A stretch of 64,000 nucleotides of DNA from Diaphorobacter sp. HDW4A (GCF_011305995.1 NZ_CP049910.1:5022001-5086000), one strand, 5' to 3'. Positions 24,509-34,543 are shown, numbered from the stretch's first letter. Notes: generated from the sequence alone by a model not told the origin. Numbers and translations are program-made.

Positions 24509-24670
24509 GCGGTGTCTCCGGGAATGTTCTGTGATGGGGGCGGTTTATGTCGAATTGCCGCGAATTTCAGCAGAGCAAGCCCACTTGCGGGTAGCGATAA
24601 AATTTCAGGGCGCACACCTTTGGTTGTCACCGAAATCCTCAGGTGTTCAGTACCTCGAAGCGAAAACCAC

Positions 24671-25606
24671 ATGAAAATGCATCAACTCCAGGCACTGGTG
24701 GCGGTGGCCGAGCACGGCAGCATCCGCCGCGCGGCGCAGTCACTGTCGCTCTCCCAAACCGCGCTGACCAAGGCGCTGCGCGAACTGGAGCTTGATCTGC
24801 AGGCCGGTCTGCTACACCGCAGCCCGCAGGGCGTGCGGCTCACCGACATTGGAGCCAAGCTCCTGCAGCACGCCAAGCTGATCCTCGCCGAGGCCGCAGA
24901 CGCCCGCGCCGGAGTGCGCCACATGCTTGGGCTGGGCACGCCGACGGTGCGGGTCGCGGTCACGCCCACGTTCTCGCTGCTGTGCCTGTCGGAAACCGTG
25001 TCGCGCTTTCGCGCACGCTACCCCGATGCGCCCCTCAGCATCCGCGACGCCTTCCTGTCGCAGACCCTGCCCATGCTGCGCGACGGCACCATCGACCTGG
25101 CGATCACGGCGCTGATGGACGGCGCACTCGGCTCCGACCTGCTGTTCGAAGACATGGGCGAACTGACGATTGCGCTGGCCGGTCGCGTCGATGGCCGCAG
25201 CAGCAAGGTACCCCGGCGCCTCGCCGATCTCACTGACGCCGCGCCGTGGCTGCTAGACGGGTCACCCTGGGGCATCAGCGAGGCGGTGCGCCAGTGGCTG
25301 GCGCTGCACGGCGCCCCGCAACCACGCCTTGTGCTGGAGTGCCCATCCAGCATGGCATCGCTGGTGCTGTCCACCGAAGGCCATGCCATCGTACCCACGC
25401 CACAGCCGATTCTCTCGGTGCCATGGATCGCGGGTGTATCCAGGGAAATATCCGTGGTCGAGCCGCTGCCCAGCCTGCCGTTGGGCCTGGTCACGCGCCG
25501 TGGGCACCGGCTCGATGGACCCGCCGAATGGTTTGCCGAATGCGCTCGACTGGAGTTGAAAAGGCTGCTCGGGAAGCCCCCCGCCCGCAAGCGTCTAGCG
25601 CGCTGA
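24671..25606 (+). CDS. LysR-family transcriptional regulator
   Basis: A 311-residue LTTR. The helix-turn-helix lies at about residues 15-45 (HGSIRRAAQSLSLSQTALTKALRELE), followed by the substrate-binding domain from about residue 90 (PTVRVAVTPTFSLLCLSETVSRF). The ATG at 24671 gives the usual MKMHQLQALVAVAEHGS start; the longer open frame is non-coding. It is transcribed away from the MFS gene with 162 bases between, the classic arrangement for LTTR control of a divergent operon. Confidence 0.9.
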   Translation: MKMHQLQALVAVAEHGSIRRAAQSLSLSQTALTKALRELELDLQAGLLHRSPQGVRLTDIGAKLLQHAKLILAEAADARAGVRHMLGLGTPTVRVAVTPTFSLLCLSETVSRFRARYPDAPLSIRDAFLSQTLPMLRDGTIDLAITALMDGALGSDLLFEDMGELTIALAGRVDGRSSKVPRRLADLTDAAPWLLDGSPWGISEAVRQWLALHGAPQPRLVLECPSSMASLVLSTEGHAIVPTPQPILSVPWIAGVSREISVVEPLPSLPLGLVTRRGHRLDGPAEWFAECARLELKRLLGKPPARKRLAR

Positions 25607-25623
25607 TGCAGCTGCGTGCTCGC

Positions 25624-26286
25624 TCAGCTCAGTGCATACCGACGATGCCTCAGCACCACATGCGTGGCCTTCTCCGACGCCACGGTCTCCACACACTCGT
25701 ACCCCAGAGTCCGCAGATCCAGCCCTTCAAACAGTGGCTCGCCGCGCCCAAGAAGCACTGGCGAGATGGCGATGTGCAGCTCGTCGATGAGTCCCTCGCG
25801 CAGATACTGTCGGATGGTGTTCGCGCCACCGCCGATGCGTACATCCCGCCCCGCGGCGGCCTCGCACGCATGGGCCAGCGCCTCTTGAATGCCGCCCGTG
25901 ACAAAGTGGAACACCGTGCCGCCTTCCATCACAATGGAGGCGCGCGCATGGTGGGTCAACACGAACACCGGCACATGGTACGGAGGGCTGTCGCCCCACC
26001 AGCCCTTCCACGCATCGTCGAGCCAATCGCCGCGGATTGGGCCGAACATATTGCGCCCAAGAATCCACGCGCCCACATCGCGAAAGCCGCGCGCCGCGAA
26101 CGCATCGTCCACACCCGACGTACCCTCTTCCTTGCCGAACAGGCTTTGCTGGAAGGTGCGTGTCGGCACCAGCCACTGGTGCAACTCCGTGCCGCCCACG
26201 CCGAGCGGATGGTCGATGTCCTGATCCGGTCCTGCTCCATAGCCGTCGAGCGAAATGGTGAAGCCTTCAACACGTACTCGAGTCAT
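25624..26286 (-). CDS. Dihydrofolate reductase-like (RibD C-terminal domain) protein
   Basis: A 220-residue protein of the RibD-C/DHFR-like superfamily, which usually binds NADPH. Motifs are VEGFTISLDGYGAG at the N-terminus, GAWILGRNMFGP, VFVLTHHARASI, VRIGGGANTIRQYLREGLIDELHIAISPVLLG and EKATHVVLRH. GGAGG precedes the ATG at 26286. It converges on the LysR gene with a 17-base gap. The reaction is unknown. Confidence 0.85.
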   Translation of the reverse strand: MTRVRVEGFTISLDGYGAGPDQDIDHPLGVGGTELHQWLVPTRTFQQSLFGKEEGTSGVDDAFAARGFRDVGAWILGRNMFGPIRGDWLDDAWKGWWGDSPPYHVPVFVLTHHARASIVMEGGTVFHFVTGGIQEALAHACEAAAGRDVRIGGGANTIRQYLREGLIDELHIAISPVLLGRGEPLFEGLDLRTLGYECVETVASEKATHVVLRHRRYALS

Positions 26287-26320
26287 TGTTTGCCTCCGTG
26301 TGAAAAAACCGATGGGCAGT

Positions 26321-27739
26321 CTACGCTGATGATGGCTGAGCCGACAGTGCAATGGGCTGCGGCAGCTCCGGCAACCAAAGGCGTGCCTGCAACCCACGCG
26401 GCAGATTCGTGAAGTCGAGCCGCCCGCCGTGCAGTTGCACGATGGCGTGCACACTGGCGAGCCCGAGACCGTAGCCGCTGCGGTCCTTTCGCGCGCGAAA
26501 GAAGCGCGTGGTCATCTTCTCGATGGCCTGCGGGTCCACGCCGGGGCCGTTGTCCTGCACCAGAATCTCGACGCCCGAAGCCGCACGCTGTGCGGTCACG
26601 ATGATGTGCACCGGGAGCACAGGGTTCTCAGCGTCGCCCGAGCCACCGTACTTGATCGCGTTGTCCAACAGATTGGCCACCGCGCTCGCGATCAGGTTGC
26701 CGTCACCCAGCACCGTCAGTTCCGGCTGCACGTTTACGTTCAGCGTGCCCTCGCCATCATCGAGCAAGGGCTCGTAGAACTCTGCCACATCCACCAACAG
26801 CGCGTTGATGTCTACCGGCGCAAAGCTCGCGCGGGTGGTGCCGCTTTCCACTTCGGCGATCTGCAGCAACTTGTCGAAAACGATGCCCAGTTCCTCCACC
26901 TCCCCCGACACGCGCGCGAGCGTCGCGGACTGCTCCTCGGAGTTGAGCTGGCGTGCATTGCGCAGTTGCAGCGTGATGCGCGTGAGCGGCGTTCGCAGGT
27001 TGTGTGCGATGGTGTTGGAGACATGACGGATGCCTTCCATGAGCTGCTCGAGCCGGTCGAGCATGCTGTTGATGTCGCGATTGAGCAGCGTGAATTCATC
27101 GTCGCGCCCAGCCACCGGAATGCGCTGACTCAAATCGCCCGCCGCCACGCGCGCCATCGTGCTGCGGATGGCGGCCGCGCGCTCGTCCACCACACGTCGG
27201 AACGTGAGCGCACCACCGATGGCCATGACAAACGCAATGACCGCTGCCAGCAGACTCGCGCGGCCAACGAGATCCTCCATGTCGCGCTGCTGTTGCATAT
27301 CGGTGCCCACGGCCAGAAACTGGCCACTTGGAAGCTCGGCCACCGACACGCGTCCGCTCACGATGCGCCCCGCGCGTCGTACCTTCAACTCCCGCATGCC
27401 CATGGTGGTCAGGCGCCGCAGCGGCACCACGCTCGCGTTGCCGATAATCGGTACGCCATGCCCATCCATCAAGATGATGATCTCCGTATCGGTGTTCACT
27501 CCATCCTGCAGGGTCTGACGGATCTCGGCTTCGAGCGCCTCCTGGCCGTGCTTCTCCGCATGATCCACCAGTCGCTTGAGATGCGCCTCGGCCTGCTTAT
27601 CCACCCGTACACGCAGCACGCCCACCGTCTGCACATAGAACACCGCCAGCACGATGCCCATGGTCAACACCATCAGCCCCGCAAACTGCAGCGCGAGGCG
27701 AAAGGCGGTGGAACTCCAGGGCTTGGCGTGAGGGGACAT
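26321..27739 (-). CDS. Sensor histidine kinase (metal-response type)
   Basis: A 472-residue membrane kinase. The first membrane helix spans about residues 12-40, a periplasmic sensor domain runs to about 160, and the second helix is at 162-182, followed by HAMP. The phospho-acceptor is His246 in SNTIAHNLRTPLTRI. The ATPase has the N-box DNAIKYG, G1 VQDNGPGVD and G2 GYGLGLASVHAI. It lies 23 bases after the response regulator and downstream of an HME-RND efflux operon on the same strand, so a heavy-metal signal is likely (CzcS/CusS-like by context). Confidence 0.9.
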   Translation of the reverse strand: MSPHAKPWSSTAFRLALQFAGLMVLTMGIVLAVFYVQTVGVLRVRVDKQAEAHLKRLVDHAEKHGQEALEAEIRQTLQDGVNTDTEIIILMDGHGVPIIGNASVVPLRRLTTMGMRELKVRRAGRIVSGRVSVAELPSGQFLAVGTDMQQQRDMEDLVGRASLLAAVIAFVMAIGGALTFRRVVDERAAAIRSTMARVAAGDLSQRIPVAGRDDEFTLLNRDINSMLDRLEQLMEGIRHVSNTIAHNLRTPLTRITLQLRNARQLNSEEQSATLARVSGEVEELGIVFDKLLQIAEVESGTTRASFAPVDINALLVDVAEFYEPLLDDGEGTLNVNVQPELTVLGDGNLIASAVANLLDNAIKYGGSGDAENPVLPVHIIVTAQRAASGVEILVQDNGPGVDPQAIEKMTTRFFRARKDRSGYGLGLASVHAIVQLHGGRLDFTNLPRGLQARLWLPELPQPIALSAQPSSA

Positions 27740-27762
27740 ATTCCGGCTTCCGGGATGATCCG

Positions 27763-28467
27763 TCAGGCGCTTTGCGGCAGACGCTCGGGCGCATCGGTCA
27801 GGCTGTAGCCCACGCCGCGCACCGTGTGGATCAGCGCCGGCTCGAACCCCTTGTCCACCTTGCCGCGCAGACGGCTGATATGCACGTCGATCACATTCGT
27901 CTGCGGATCAAACCGGTAGTCCCACACCGACTCCAGCAGCATGGTGCGCGTGACGATCTGGTGCGCATGCTGCATCAGAAACGCGAGCAACCGAAACTCG
28001 CGCGGCTGCAGCGCCAGCGGCACGCCAGCGCGATCCGCACTGCGCGTCATGAGGTTGATCCGCAGATCCGCCAACTTCATCTCCCGCACAGGAGCCGGCA
28101 CCTGCGCCCGCCGCATCAACGCCTCCAGCCGCGCCGACAACTCGGAAAACGCGAACGGCTTGGTGAGGTAATCATCACACCCCGCCTTCAACCCCCGCAC
28201 CCGCTCATCAGTCGCCGACAACGCCGAAAGCACCAGCACCGGAGTCGTCTTCCCAATCGCCCGCAGCGTCTGCAGAATCTGCAGCCCGTCGAATTCATCG
28301 GGCAGCATGCGATCCAGAATGATCACATCCCACTGCTCCCCCACCGCCAGCGCAATGCCCTGCACGCCATCACCGCACACGGTCACCTGCGCCCCTTGCT
28401 CACGCAAACCATCTGCGATGTAGCTGGCGTTGAGCGCGTCGTCTTCGATGATGAGATAGCGGTACAT
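27763..28467 (-). CDS. Two-component response regulator, OmpR/PhoB family
   Basis: A 234-residue regulator. The receiver domain has the acidic pair Glu8/Asp9 or Asp10, phospho-acceptor Asp52 in IILDRMLPDEFDG and Lys103 in DYLTKPF. The winged-helix DNA-binding domain ends with NVIDVHISRLRGKVD and IHTVRGVGYSL. The start MYRYLIIEDD is chosen by domain fit, although the minus strand has no Shine-Dalgarno sequence there; a longer frame from 28554 is possible but runs into the repeat element. It likely controls the efflux genes just upstream. Confidence 0.9.
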   Translation of the reverse strand: MYRYLIIEDDALNASYIADGLREQGAQVTVCGDGVQGIALAVGEQWDVIILDRMLPDEFDGLQILQTLRAIGKTTPVLVLSALSATDERVRGLKAGCDDYLTKPFAFSELSARLEALMRRAQVPAPVREMKLADLRINLMTRSADRAGVPLALQPREFRLLAFLMQHAHQIVTRTMLLESVWDYRFDPQTNVIDVHISRLRGKVDKGFEPALIHTVRGVGYSLTDAPERLPQSA

Positions 28468-28512
28468 AAAAAAAGGAGACAGGAAAAATCCCAATCCCCC
28501 ACTATACGTGCG

Positions 28513-28737
28513 CCCAGAAGGCATCTCGCGAAGTCGCGAGATGCAAAGAGGCACGAGCGAAGCAAAGTGCCGAATACCCCTCTTCCATACTGACTTCCGG
28601 CGGTTGTCCGAGCGGAGCGCGCAGCGCGAAGTCGAGTTCTGCCGGAGGTATTCAAAAGCGCGTTTTTGGTTACTTTTTGCGCGCAGGCAAAAAGTGACTC
28701 CGCCGCCGGGCGGAACTCCCGGCCTCCGCCCTCAGCA
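28513..28737. repeat. Dispersed structured repeat, copy A
   Basis: About 225 bases closely similar to 46936-47155, including a nearly unbroken core from TGACTTCCGGCGGTTGTCC to the TTCTGCCGGAGGTATTCAA segment. It contains hairpins GCATCTCGCGA-AG-TCGCGAGATGC and ACTTTTTGC-N6-GCAAAAAGT. The second hairpin has a compensatory change in copy B. It lies between the RND outer-membrane gene and the response regulator. Confidence 0.8.
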
Positions 28738-28749
28738 AAACCGAGAAGA

Positions 28750-30042
28750 TCAATCCACCGAAGGCACATTCCCACTGGACAACCGCACCTGCCACTCCGC
28801 ATCCAGATAATCCTTCACCAATTCCAGATACTCCAGCCGATGATCATTGATGGAACTGAGCGCATCAATCAGCTCCAAAACCCCGCCCTGCCCCAACCGA
28901 TAAGCATCCCCCGACATCTGCCTGAGCGGCTCGATCTGCGCAAGCCCATCCTTCTCATACGCGAGCACGCTCTCGCGTTTGAGCTGCAACTGCTGCAGCG
29001 CGCTGTACAACCCCGCCTGCGCATCCTGCTGCGCAGCCGAAAGCCGCAACTCCGCCTGCTCCGCTTCCATCCGCGCATGGTCGATATTCCCCTTGTTGCG
29101 ATCGAACAGCGGAATCTCCATCGACACGCCCCACTGCGTATAGCTGCCATCGTTGCGGCTCTTCACACGCGAAACGCCGACGCTCGGTGTGGGGTACGCA
29201 TCGCGCTTGGCGACCTCGATCTTGTGGCGCGCCTGATCGAGTTCGGCCTGCGCCGAACGCAGAGCGGGCAAACGGGCGCTTGACTGGCTCCACAGAGTTT
29301 CAAAGTCGGGCACCGGCACCTGCTCCAGCGTCTTGAGAGAGCCTTCCGCACGCACCTGCCAGGTCGGCATCGCGGCCACTTTGGCGGCGTTGGTGACGAC
29401 GGCCTTGAGGGCTGCGTTCGCCTTGGCCACCTGCATCTTCATCTGCGCTTCCTGCAGCGTAAGACGCGCGCCGTCATAGCGGCTGCGCGCGCCCGCTTCG
29501 ATCTGGCCACGCACGATGTACGCGGCCTTCGCCAGCGACTGTTGCGCGTCCTGCCAGATCTGCACGCGCTGCTGTGCGACCAGCAGCTCATTGAAGGCCT
29601 GGGCGGCGTCGTTCAACGCCGCATTCACGGCCATGTCCACATGCGCGGCGGCGGTGATCTCACCCTTCTTCGCATTCTCGATGCGCAGACCGTGTTGACC
29701 AAAAATGGGAATCGGCTGCTCGATGCCCACGCCATGCTCGCCGGGCTTGCCATACGCCGACGCGACGGGATTGGGAAACGCCGAGGCCGTCACCGTGTCG
29801 GCACGCGCGAGCCCTGTTTCGAGACGGCTCGCGGCCAGCGACGGTTGATTGCGCACCACCAGACGCAGATACTCTTCCATCGTCACCGGCTGCTGTGGCA
29901 TGGACGATTGGCTGACCGCCCCAGCCACCTGCGAATTGTTCAAATCCGCCGCATGCACGGCAACCACGGGCCATGCACCACAGACCCACAGCGACGCTGC
30001 GGCCACCCAGCGGTATGTCTTAGTCATCTTGGGCGCTTTCAT
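28750..30042 (-). CDS. czcC: Outer-membrane efflux protein (TolC/CzcC family)
   Basis: A 430-residue outer-membrane channel of a tripartite RND pump. A signal peptide ends near WPVVAVHA (residue 32). Two related halves with long alpha-helical segments follow, such as LETGLARADTVTASAFPNPVAS and GVSMEIPLFDRNKGNIDHAR. It is co-directional with and overlaps the RND gene by 23 bases. In the complex it forms the exit duct through the outer membrane. The czc name is by family; the metal is not proven. Confidence 0.82.
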   Translation of the reverse strand: MKAPKMTKTYRWVAAASLWVCGAWPVVAVHAADLNNSQVAGAVSQSSMPQQPVTMEEYLRLVVRNQPSLAASRLETGLARADTVTASAFPNPVASAYGKPGEHGVGIEQPIPIFGQHGLRIENAKKGEITAAAHVDMAVNAALNDAAQAFNELLVAQQRVQIWQDAQQSLAKAAYIVRGQIEAGARSRYDGARLTLQEAQMKMQVAKANAALKAVVTNAAKVAAMPTWQVRAEGSLKTLEQVPVPDFETLWSQSSARLPALRSAQAELDQARHKIEVAKRDAYPTPSVGVSRVKSRNDGSYTQWGVSMEIPLFDRNKGNIDHARMEAEQAELRLSAAQQDAQAGLYSALQQLQLKRESVLAYEKDGLAQIEPLRQMSGDAYRLGQGGVLELIDALSSINDHRLEYLELVKDYLDAEWQVRLSSGNVPSVD

Positions 30043-33000
30043 CGATTTCTTCCTGGGTCAACATGTTCTTGGGGCCGAGCAGCATGTACAGCACCGGCAA
30101 CAGCACGAGCGCGACGATGGGCAGGATCACCATGCCGCCGACGATCACCGAGGCGAACGGGCGCTGCGTCTCGCTGCCCACGCCGGTGGACAAGGCCATC
30201 GGCAGCAGACCCAACAGCGCGAGCAAGGCCACCAGGACGATGGAACGCATGCGTTCCGCCGTGCCCTCGATCAGCGCCTGCATCATCGGCATGCCCTGAC
30301 GGCGCAGCTCTTCGACGGCCGACACCACGAGCAAGCCAGCCAGCGCGACCTGCCCCAACAGCGCGATGAAGCCGATCGCCGCGCTGATCGACAGCTCGAT
30401 ATGTGCCAGATGCAGCGCCGCGATGCCACCCACCATGGTGAACGGAGCGCACAGCAAAATCACCGCAGCGCTGCTCGCATGACCGAGCGCGCCGAACAGC
30501 AACGCAAACACGATCAGCAGCGACAGCGGCACCACGACCTTCAGGCGCGCGGCGGCACGTTGCTGGTTTTCCCACTCGCCACCCCAGAAGGCCTGATAGC
30601 CGTCGGGAATCTTCACGTTCTGGTTGAACGCGGCCAGCGTGTCACGCACCACCGAGCCGATGTCCCGTCCTTCCACGTTGAACTTCAGCGCCATGTAGCG
30701 CGCATTGCCTTCGCGGAAAATCGACGAATTGCCGATCTTGATGCCCACACTGCCCACCGAATGCAGCGGCACCGAGCCCCCATCGGGCAGCGGAATCGCG
30801 ATGTTGCGGATGCGCTCCTCATCCATGCGATCCACATACGGCAGGCGCACGCGCACCGGCACGGGGTACTCGCCTTCCCACAGCGTGGTGGAGATGTTGC
30901 CGGCCAGCGCCACTTCCAGCGTCTTCTGCGCGGTCTCCATTGCAATGCCCTGGCGCGCGAGCGCCGCACGGTCGAACTCCACATGCAGCTGCGGCGCGGG
31001 GGCGTCGCGGTACAGGTCGAGATCGACCACGCCTTCGATGTCCTTGGTCGACGCCACGGTCTGCTGCAGGATCGAGCGCAGCGTGGGAATGTCGGGCCCG
31101 AACAGCTTGAGCACGACCTGGCCGCGTGCGCCCGAGGTGGACTCTTCCACGCTGTCGCGAATCGGCTGCGCGAAGTTGAATGCCACACCGGGAATCTCGC
31201 CCAGGCTTGCGCGCATCTGCTCGATCAGCTCGGGCTTGGTCAGGCCCTTGCGCCATTCGCCGTGTGGCTTCAGGCGCACCAGCGACTTGGCGAGGTTGAT
31301 GGTCTCGTTGTCGGTGCCCGATTCGGGACGGCCCTGCTCGGTCGTCACCGAGATCACCTCGGGGAAAGCCTTGAGCCTCAGACGCACATCGCGCAGCACT
31401 TCCTGACCCTTCTCGAGCGAGATGGACGCGGGCATCTGCACCAGCACATAGGCATCGCCTTCGTCGAGCTCCGGCAGGAATTCGGTGCCGAGGAACTTGG
31501 CCGAAACGCCCGCCACCACCAGCACCGCAATCGACACGATCAGCACTACGCCCCGGCTGCGTGCAGCACCCAGCACCTTGCCGATCCAGTGTTGATAGCC
31601 ATGGTGCGCCTTGTCGAAGATCTTGGGCTCTTCGACCATCACATGCTTGGGCTTGAGGAACAGTGCGCACAACGCGGGTACCAACCCCATCGCGAAGATC
31701 AGCGCGCCGAGCAGCGCGAAGCTGTAGGTCATCGCGAGCGGACGGAAAATGCGGCCCTCGATGCTCTGCAGCGAGAACACCGGAATCAGAGCAGCGATCA
31801 CGATGGCCATCGCGAACAGCGTCGGCTTGGCCACGGCCACGGCCGAATCGATGATGATGTGGCGCATGTCATTGGCGGTCTGCGGTTTCCGCAAGCGCGC
31901 ATTGCGGATGATGTTTTCCGCCAGCACCACCGCGCCGTCCACCATGATGCCGAAGTCGATGGCGCCCATCGAAATCAGGTTGGCGGGCATGCCCAGCAGG
32001 TGCAGGCCGATAAAGGCCACCAGCAGCGACAGCGGAATCACCGTCGCGACGATCAGCGAGCCGCGCACACTGCGCAAAAAGAGCCACAGCACAGCGACGA
32101 TCAACGTGGCACCAAACAGCAGGTTGTGCTGCACCGTGGCCAGCGTGTGACCGACCAGATCGGAGCGGTCGTAGTTGGTGGTCATGTGCATGCCTTCTGG
32201 CAGTCCACCGCTGTTGAGTTCGGTCACCTTGGCGTGGATGTCGTCAAGCACCACGGAAGGGTTCTCGCCGCGCTTGAGCAGCACAATGCCCTGCACGATG
32301 TCGTCATGCTCGTTCTGGCCGACGGAGCCCTGGCGCGGCGTGTGCGACTGCACCACGCGCGCCACATCGCCGATCGTCACCGGCGCACCGCCGCGCATGG
32401 CGACCACCACCTCGTTGATCTCCTGCGGCGACTTGAGCAGACCGATGCCGCGCACGATCAGCGACTGCTCGCCACGGCGCATGAGGCCGCCGCCGACATT
32501 GCGGTTGGACTTGGCGAGCGCATCGCTCACGTCGTCGATGGACAGGCCCAGCGAATACAGCTTTTCGGGATCGACCTCGACGTGGAATTCCTTCACGAAA
32601 CCACCCACGCTCACTACATCGGCCACGCCCTGCACCTGCTTCAAGACGCGCACCACATGCCATTCCTGCTCGGTGCGCAGCTGCGCGAGCGTGTGGCGGT
32701 CACTCTCCAAACGGTAGTAAAAAATCTTGCCGAGTGGCGTGTAATCCGGCGCCATCTCGGGCGTCACGCCCTGCGGCAGATCGGCCTGCGGCAGGCGCTG
32801 CGACACCTCGGCACGTGCATTGAAGCTCACCGCATCGTCATTGAAGACGAGGTTGATCATCGCGAGCCCGAAGTAGCTTTCGGAGCGCAGCGACACCAGA
32901 CCCGGAGTGCCGTTGAGCTCGCGCTCCAGCGGCTGAGTGATCTGGCGCTCGACCTCCTCAGGCGCAAGCCCGGGGGCCTGCGCGATCACGCCGACCTGCA

Positions 33001-33133
33001 CATTGGTCACGTCCGGATAGGCCTCGATGGCAGTATGCAGATACGACCAGACGCCGTAGATCGCGATCAGCGCCGTGGCACACAGCGCCAGCAGGCGGCG
33101 ATGCACGACGAAGGAAATGAAGGATTTCAACAT
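30020..33133 (-). CDS. czcA: Heavy-metal efflux RND transporter (CzcA/HME family)
   Basis: A 1037-residue inner-membrane proton/metal antiporter of normal length. The N-terminal helix is followed by DVTNVQVGVIAQAPGLAPEEVERQ. The fourth-helix HME signature is DFGIMVDGAVVLAEN, which carries the Asp/Asp/Glu of Co/Zn/Cd-type pumps (CzcA, CnrA, NccA) rather than the Cu/Ag pattern. Repeated six-helix blocks lie in each half, and the C-terminus is LPVLYMLLGPKNMLTQEEI. It lies 16 bases after the adaptor gene. Confidence 0.92.
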   Translation of the reverse strand: MLKSFISFVVHRRLLALCATALIAIYGVWSYLHTAIEAYPDVTNVQVGVIAQAPGLAPEEVERQITQPLERELNGTPGLVSLRSESYFGLAMINLVFNDDAVSFNARAEVSQRLPQADLPQGVTPEMAPDYTPLGKIFYYRLESDRHTLAQLRTEQEWHVVRVLKQVQGVADVVSVGGFVKEFHVEVDPEKLYSLGLSIDDVSDALAKSNRNVGGGLMRRGEQSLIVRGIGLLKSPQEINEVVVAMRGGAPVTIGDVARVVQSHTPRQGSVGQNEHDDIVQGIVLLKRGENPSVVLDDIHAKVTELNSGGLPEGMHMTTNYDRSDLVGHTLATVQHNLLFGATLIVAVLWLFLRSVRGSLIVATVIPLSLLVAFIGLHLLGMPANLISMGAIDFGIMVDGAVVLAENIIRNARLRKPQTANDMRHIIIDSAVAVAKPTLFAMAIVIAALIPVFSLQSIEGRIFRPLAMTYSFALLGALIFAMGLVPALCALFLKPKHVMVEEPKIFDKAHHGYQHWIGKVLGAARSRGVVLIVSIAVLVVAGVSAKFLGTEFLPELDEGDAYVLVQMPASISLEKGQEVLRDVRLRLKAFPEVISVTTEQGRPESGTDNETINLAKSLVRLKPHGEWRKGLTKPELIEQMRASLGEIPGVAFNFAQPIRDSVEESTSGARGQVVLKLFGPDIPTLRSILQQTVASTKDIEGVVDLDLYRDAPAPQLHVEFDRAALARQGIAMETAQKTLEVALAGNISTTLWEGEYPVPVRVRLPYVDRMDEERIRNIAIPLPDGGSVPLHSVGSVGIKIGNSSIFREGNARYMALKFNVEGRDIGSVVRDTLAAFNQNVKIPDGYQAFWGGEWENQQRAAARLKVVVPLSLLIVFALLFGALGHASSAAVILLCAPFTMVGGIAALHLAHIELSISAAIGFIALLGQVALAGLLVVSAVEELRRQGMPMMQALIEGTAERMRSIVLVALLALLGLLPMALSTGVGSETQRPFASVIVGGMVILPIVALVLLPVLYMLLGPKNMLTQEEIDESAQDD

Positions 33134-33149
33134 GTGTGACTGCTCCGGT

Positions 33150-34325
33150 TCAGAGCAGTTGGTTCGCAGCGCCGTCGAGCAAGAGGCCGCCCTTGACGAC
33201 GATCTTCTCGCCCGGCTTCAGGCCGCTGATCACCGGCACCATGCCACGTGTGGGACGGCCGAGCTGCACGGTCCGCGCCTCGAACTCGTTGTCCGAGCGC
33301 TGCACGTAGACCACGCTGCGGCTCTCATCCTTGATGAGCACAGCAGTCACGGGAATCATCATCTCGTGCGCATTCGATGTCTGAACGCCCACCTTCACCT
33401 GCATGCCTGCACGCAGTGCAGGGTTCTGCTGGTCGAGATCGACGACCACCGACGCGCGGCGCGAATCCTTGTCGAGCGTGGCCCCCAGATAGCGCACCTT
33501 GCCCGCCATCGGCTTGGTGATCTGCGGTGCCTCGATCTGCACCGGGCTGCCCACGGCAATGCCCTGCAGATCGCTTTCGAACACCTGCGCGACCACGTTC
33601 ATCGCGCCCGGATCGCCGATGGTGAACAGCGCGGCTCCGGCGTCCATGGCAGCACCGACCTGCGCCTTGCGCTCGGCGATCACGCCCGCGCGTGGTGCAC
33701 GCAGCACCAGCTTGTCGCCATCGCCCGAACCGAGCAACGCCACCGTGCCGGATGCACGCGAGAGCTCCTGGCCCGATTCGCGCAGCTTGGCCTGCGCGGC
33801 ACGCAAGTCCACATCGATGCCCACGCCCTTGTCCACCATGGTCTGATAGCGCTGCGCCTCCACGGCGGCCACGTCGCGCGCAGACTTCGCTGCGGCCAGC
33901 TCGTGGCGCGTGCGCAGCGCATCGGGGCTCACCAGCGTGGCGAGCACATCGCCCGCCTTCACCACATCGCCCACATGGGCCTGAACGGACACCACGCGCG
34001 CAGCCACCGGCACCGACACTGCGGCGGTGCGGTCTTCGACGAACGCCACCTGCGCGGGGGCCCAGGCCAGTTGGGTGCCGCTCGCGGCAGCCACGGGCTC
34101 GATGCCCAGCATCTTCACCGACGCCGATTCGAGCCGCACCACGTCGCGGTTGGAGTCGTTACCCGCTTTTTTGGGTTGCGGCGCCTCGGCCGCTGCGGGC
34201 GCTGCCGCCGAAGAGGAATCACAGCCCGAAAGCGCCGCGCCGAGCAGCAGGCTCGCCGTCAGTCCGAACGCCATTGCGGGAACGCGCCCCGCCCATTTGC
34301 CTTGTCTCACCATTTGCTTGACCAT
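33150..34325 (-). CDS. czcB: RND efflux periplasmic adaptor lipoprotein (CzcB family)
   Basis: A 391-residue membrane-fusion protein. The lipoprotein signal ends LLLGAALSGC (Cys35), then comes a low-complexity Ala/Ser linker. The lipoyl/hairpin core is VSVQAHVGDVVKAGDVLATLVSPDALR with the helical stretch TRHELAAAKSARDVAAVEAQRYQ, and beta-barrel domains follow (VRYLGATLDKDSRRASVVVDLDQQN). The start at 34325 has GAGG 6 bases upstream. It is first in the adaptor-pump-channel operon. Confidence 0.9.
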   Translation of the reverse strand: MVKQMVRQGKWAGRVPAMAFGLTASLLLGAALSGCDSSSAAAPAAAEAPQPKKAGNDSNRDVVRLESASVKMLGIEPVAAASGTQLAWAPAQVAFVEDRTAAVSVPVAARVVSVQAHVGDVVKAGDVLATLVSPDALRTRHELAAAKSARDVAAVEAQRYQTMVDKGVGIDVDLRAAQAKLRESGQELSRASGTVALLGSGDGDKLVLRAPRAGVIAERKAQVGAAMDAGAALFTIGDPGAMNVVAQVFESDLQGIAVGSPVQIEAPQITKPMAGKVRYLGATLDKDSRRASVVVDLDQQNPALRAGMQVKVGVQTSNAHEMMIPVTAVLIKDESRSVVYVQRSDNEFEARTVQLGRPTRGMVPVISGLKPGEKIVVKGGLLLDGAANQLL

Positions 34326-34543
34326 CTCGCACCTCGTACTCATCAATGGACGCGATGCTAGGCAGGACACTTCAGGCTGTGGATAAAGCTTTCATTAACG
34401 TTTGGTAAGGTAGGGATCCGCAGGATCGACGCACGCTTGTAGGAATCGACCGACAAGCAAAGTCCACTCGTCCCACAGCGGCGTGCAATCGGCCTGTGTT
34501 GTGATCCACTTTTTACGGGTTCGCCCGCAGCGAGGAGCCATCA

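Noticed and set aside
29849..33139. Very long plus-strand open frame opposite the RND efflux genes
   Set aside because: It mirrors the codon structure of the minus-strand pump genes. The translation is low-complexity, His/Arg/Gln-rich and without any domain. It is a shadow of high-GC coding DNA.
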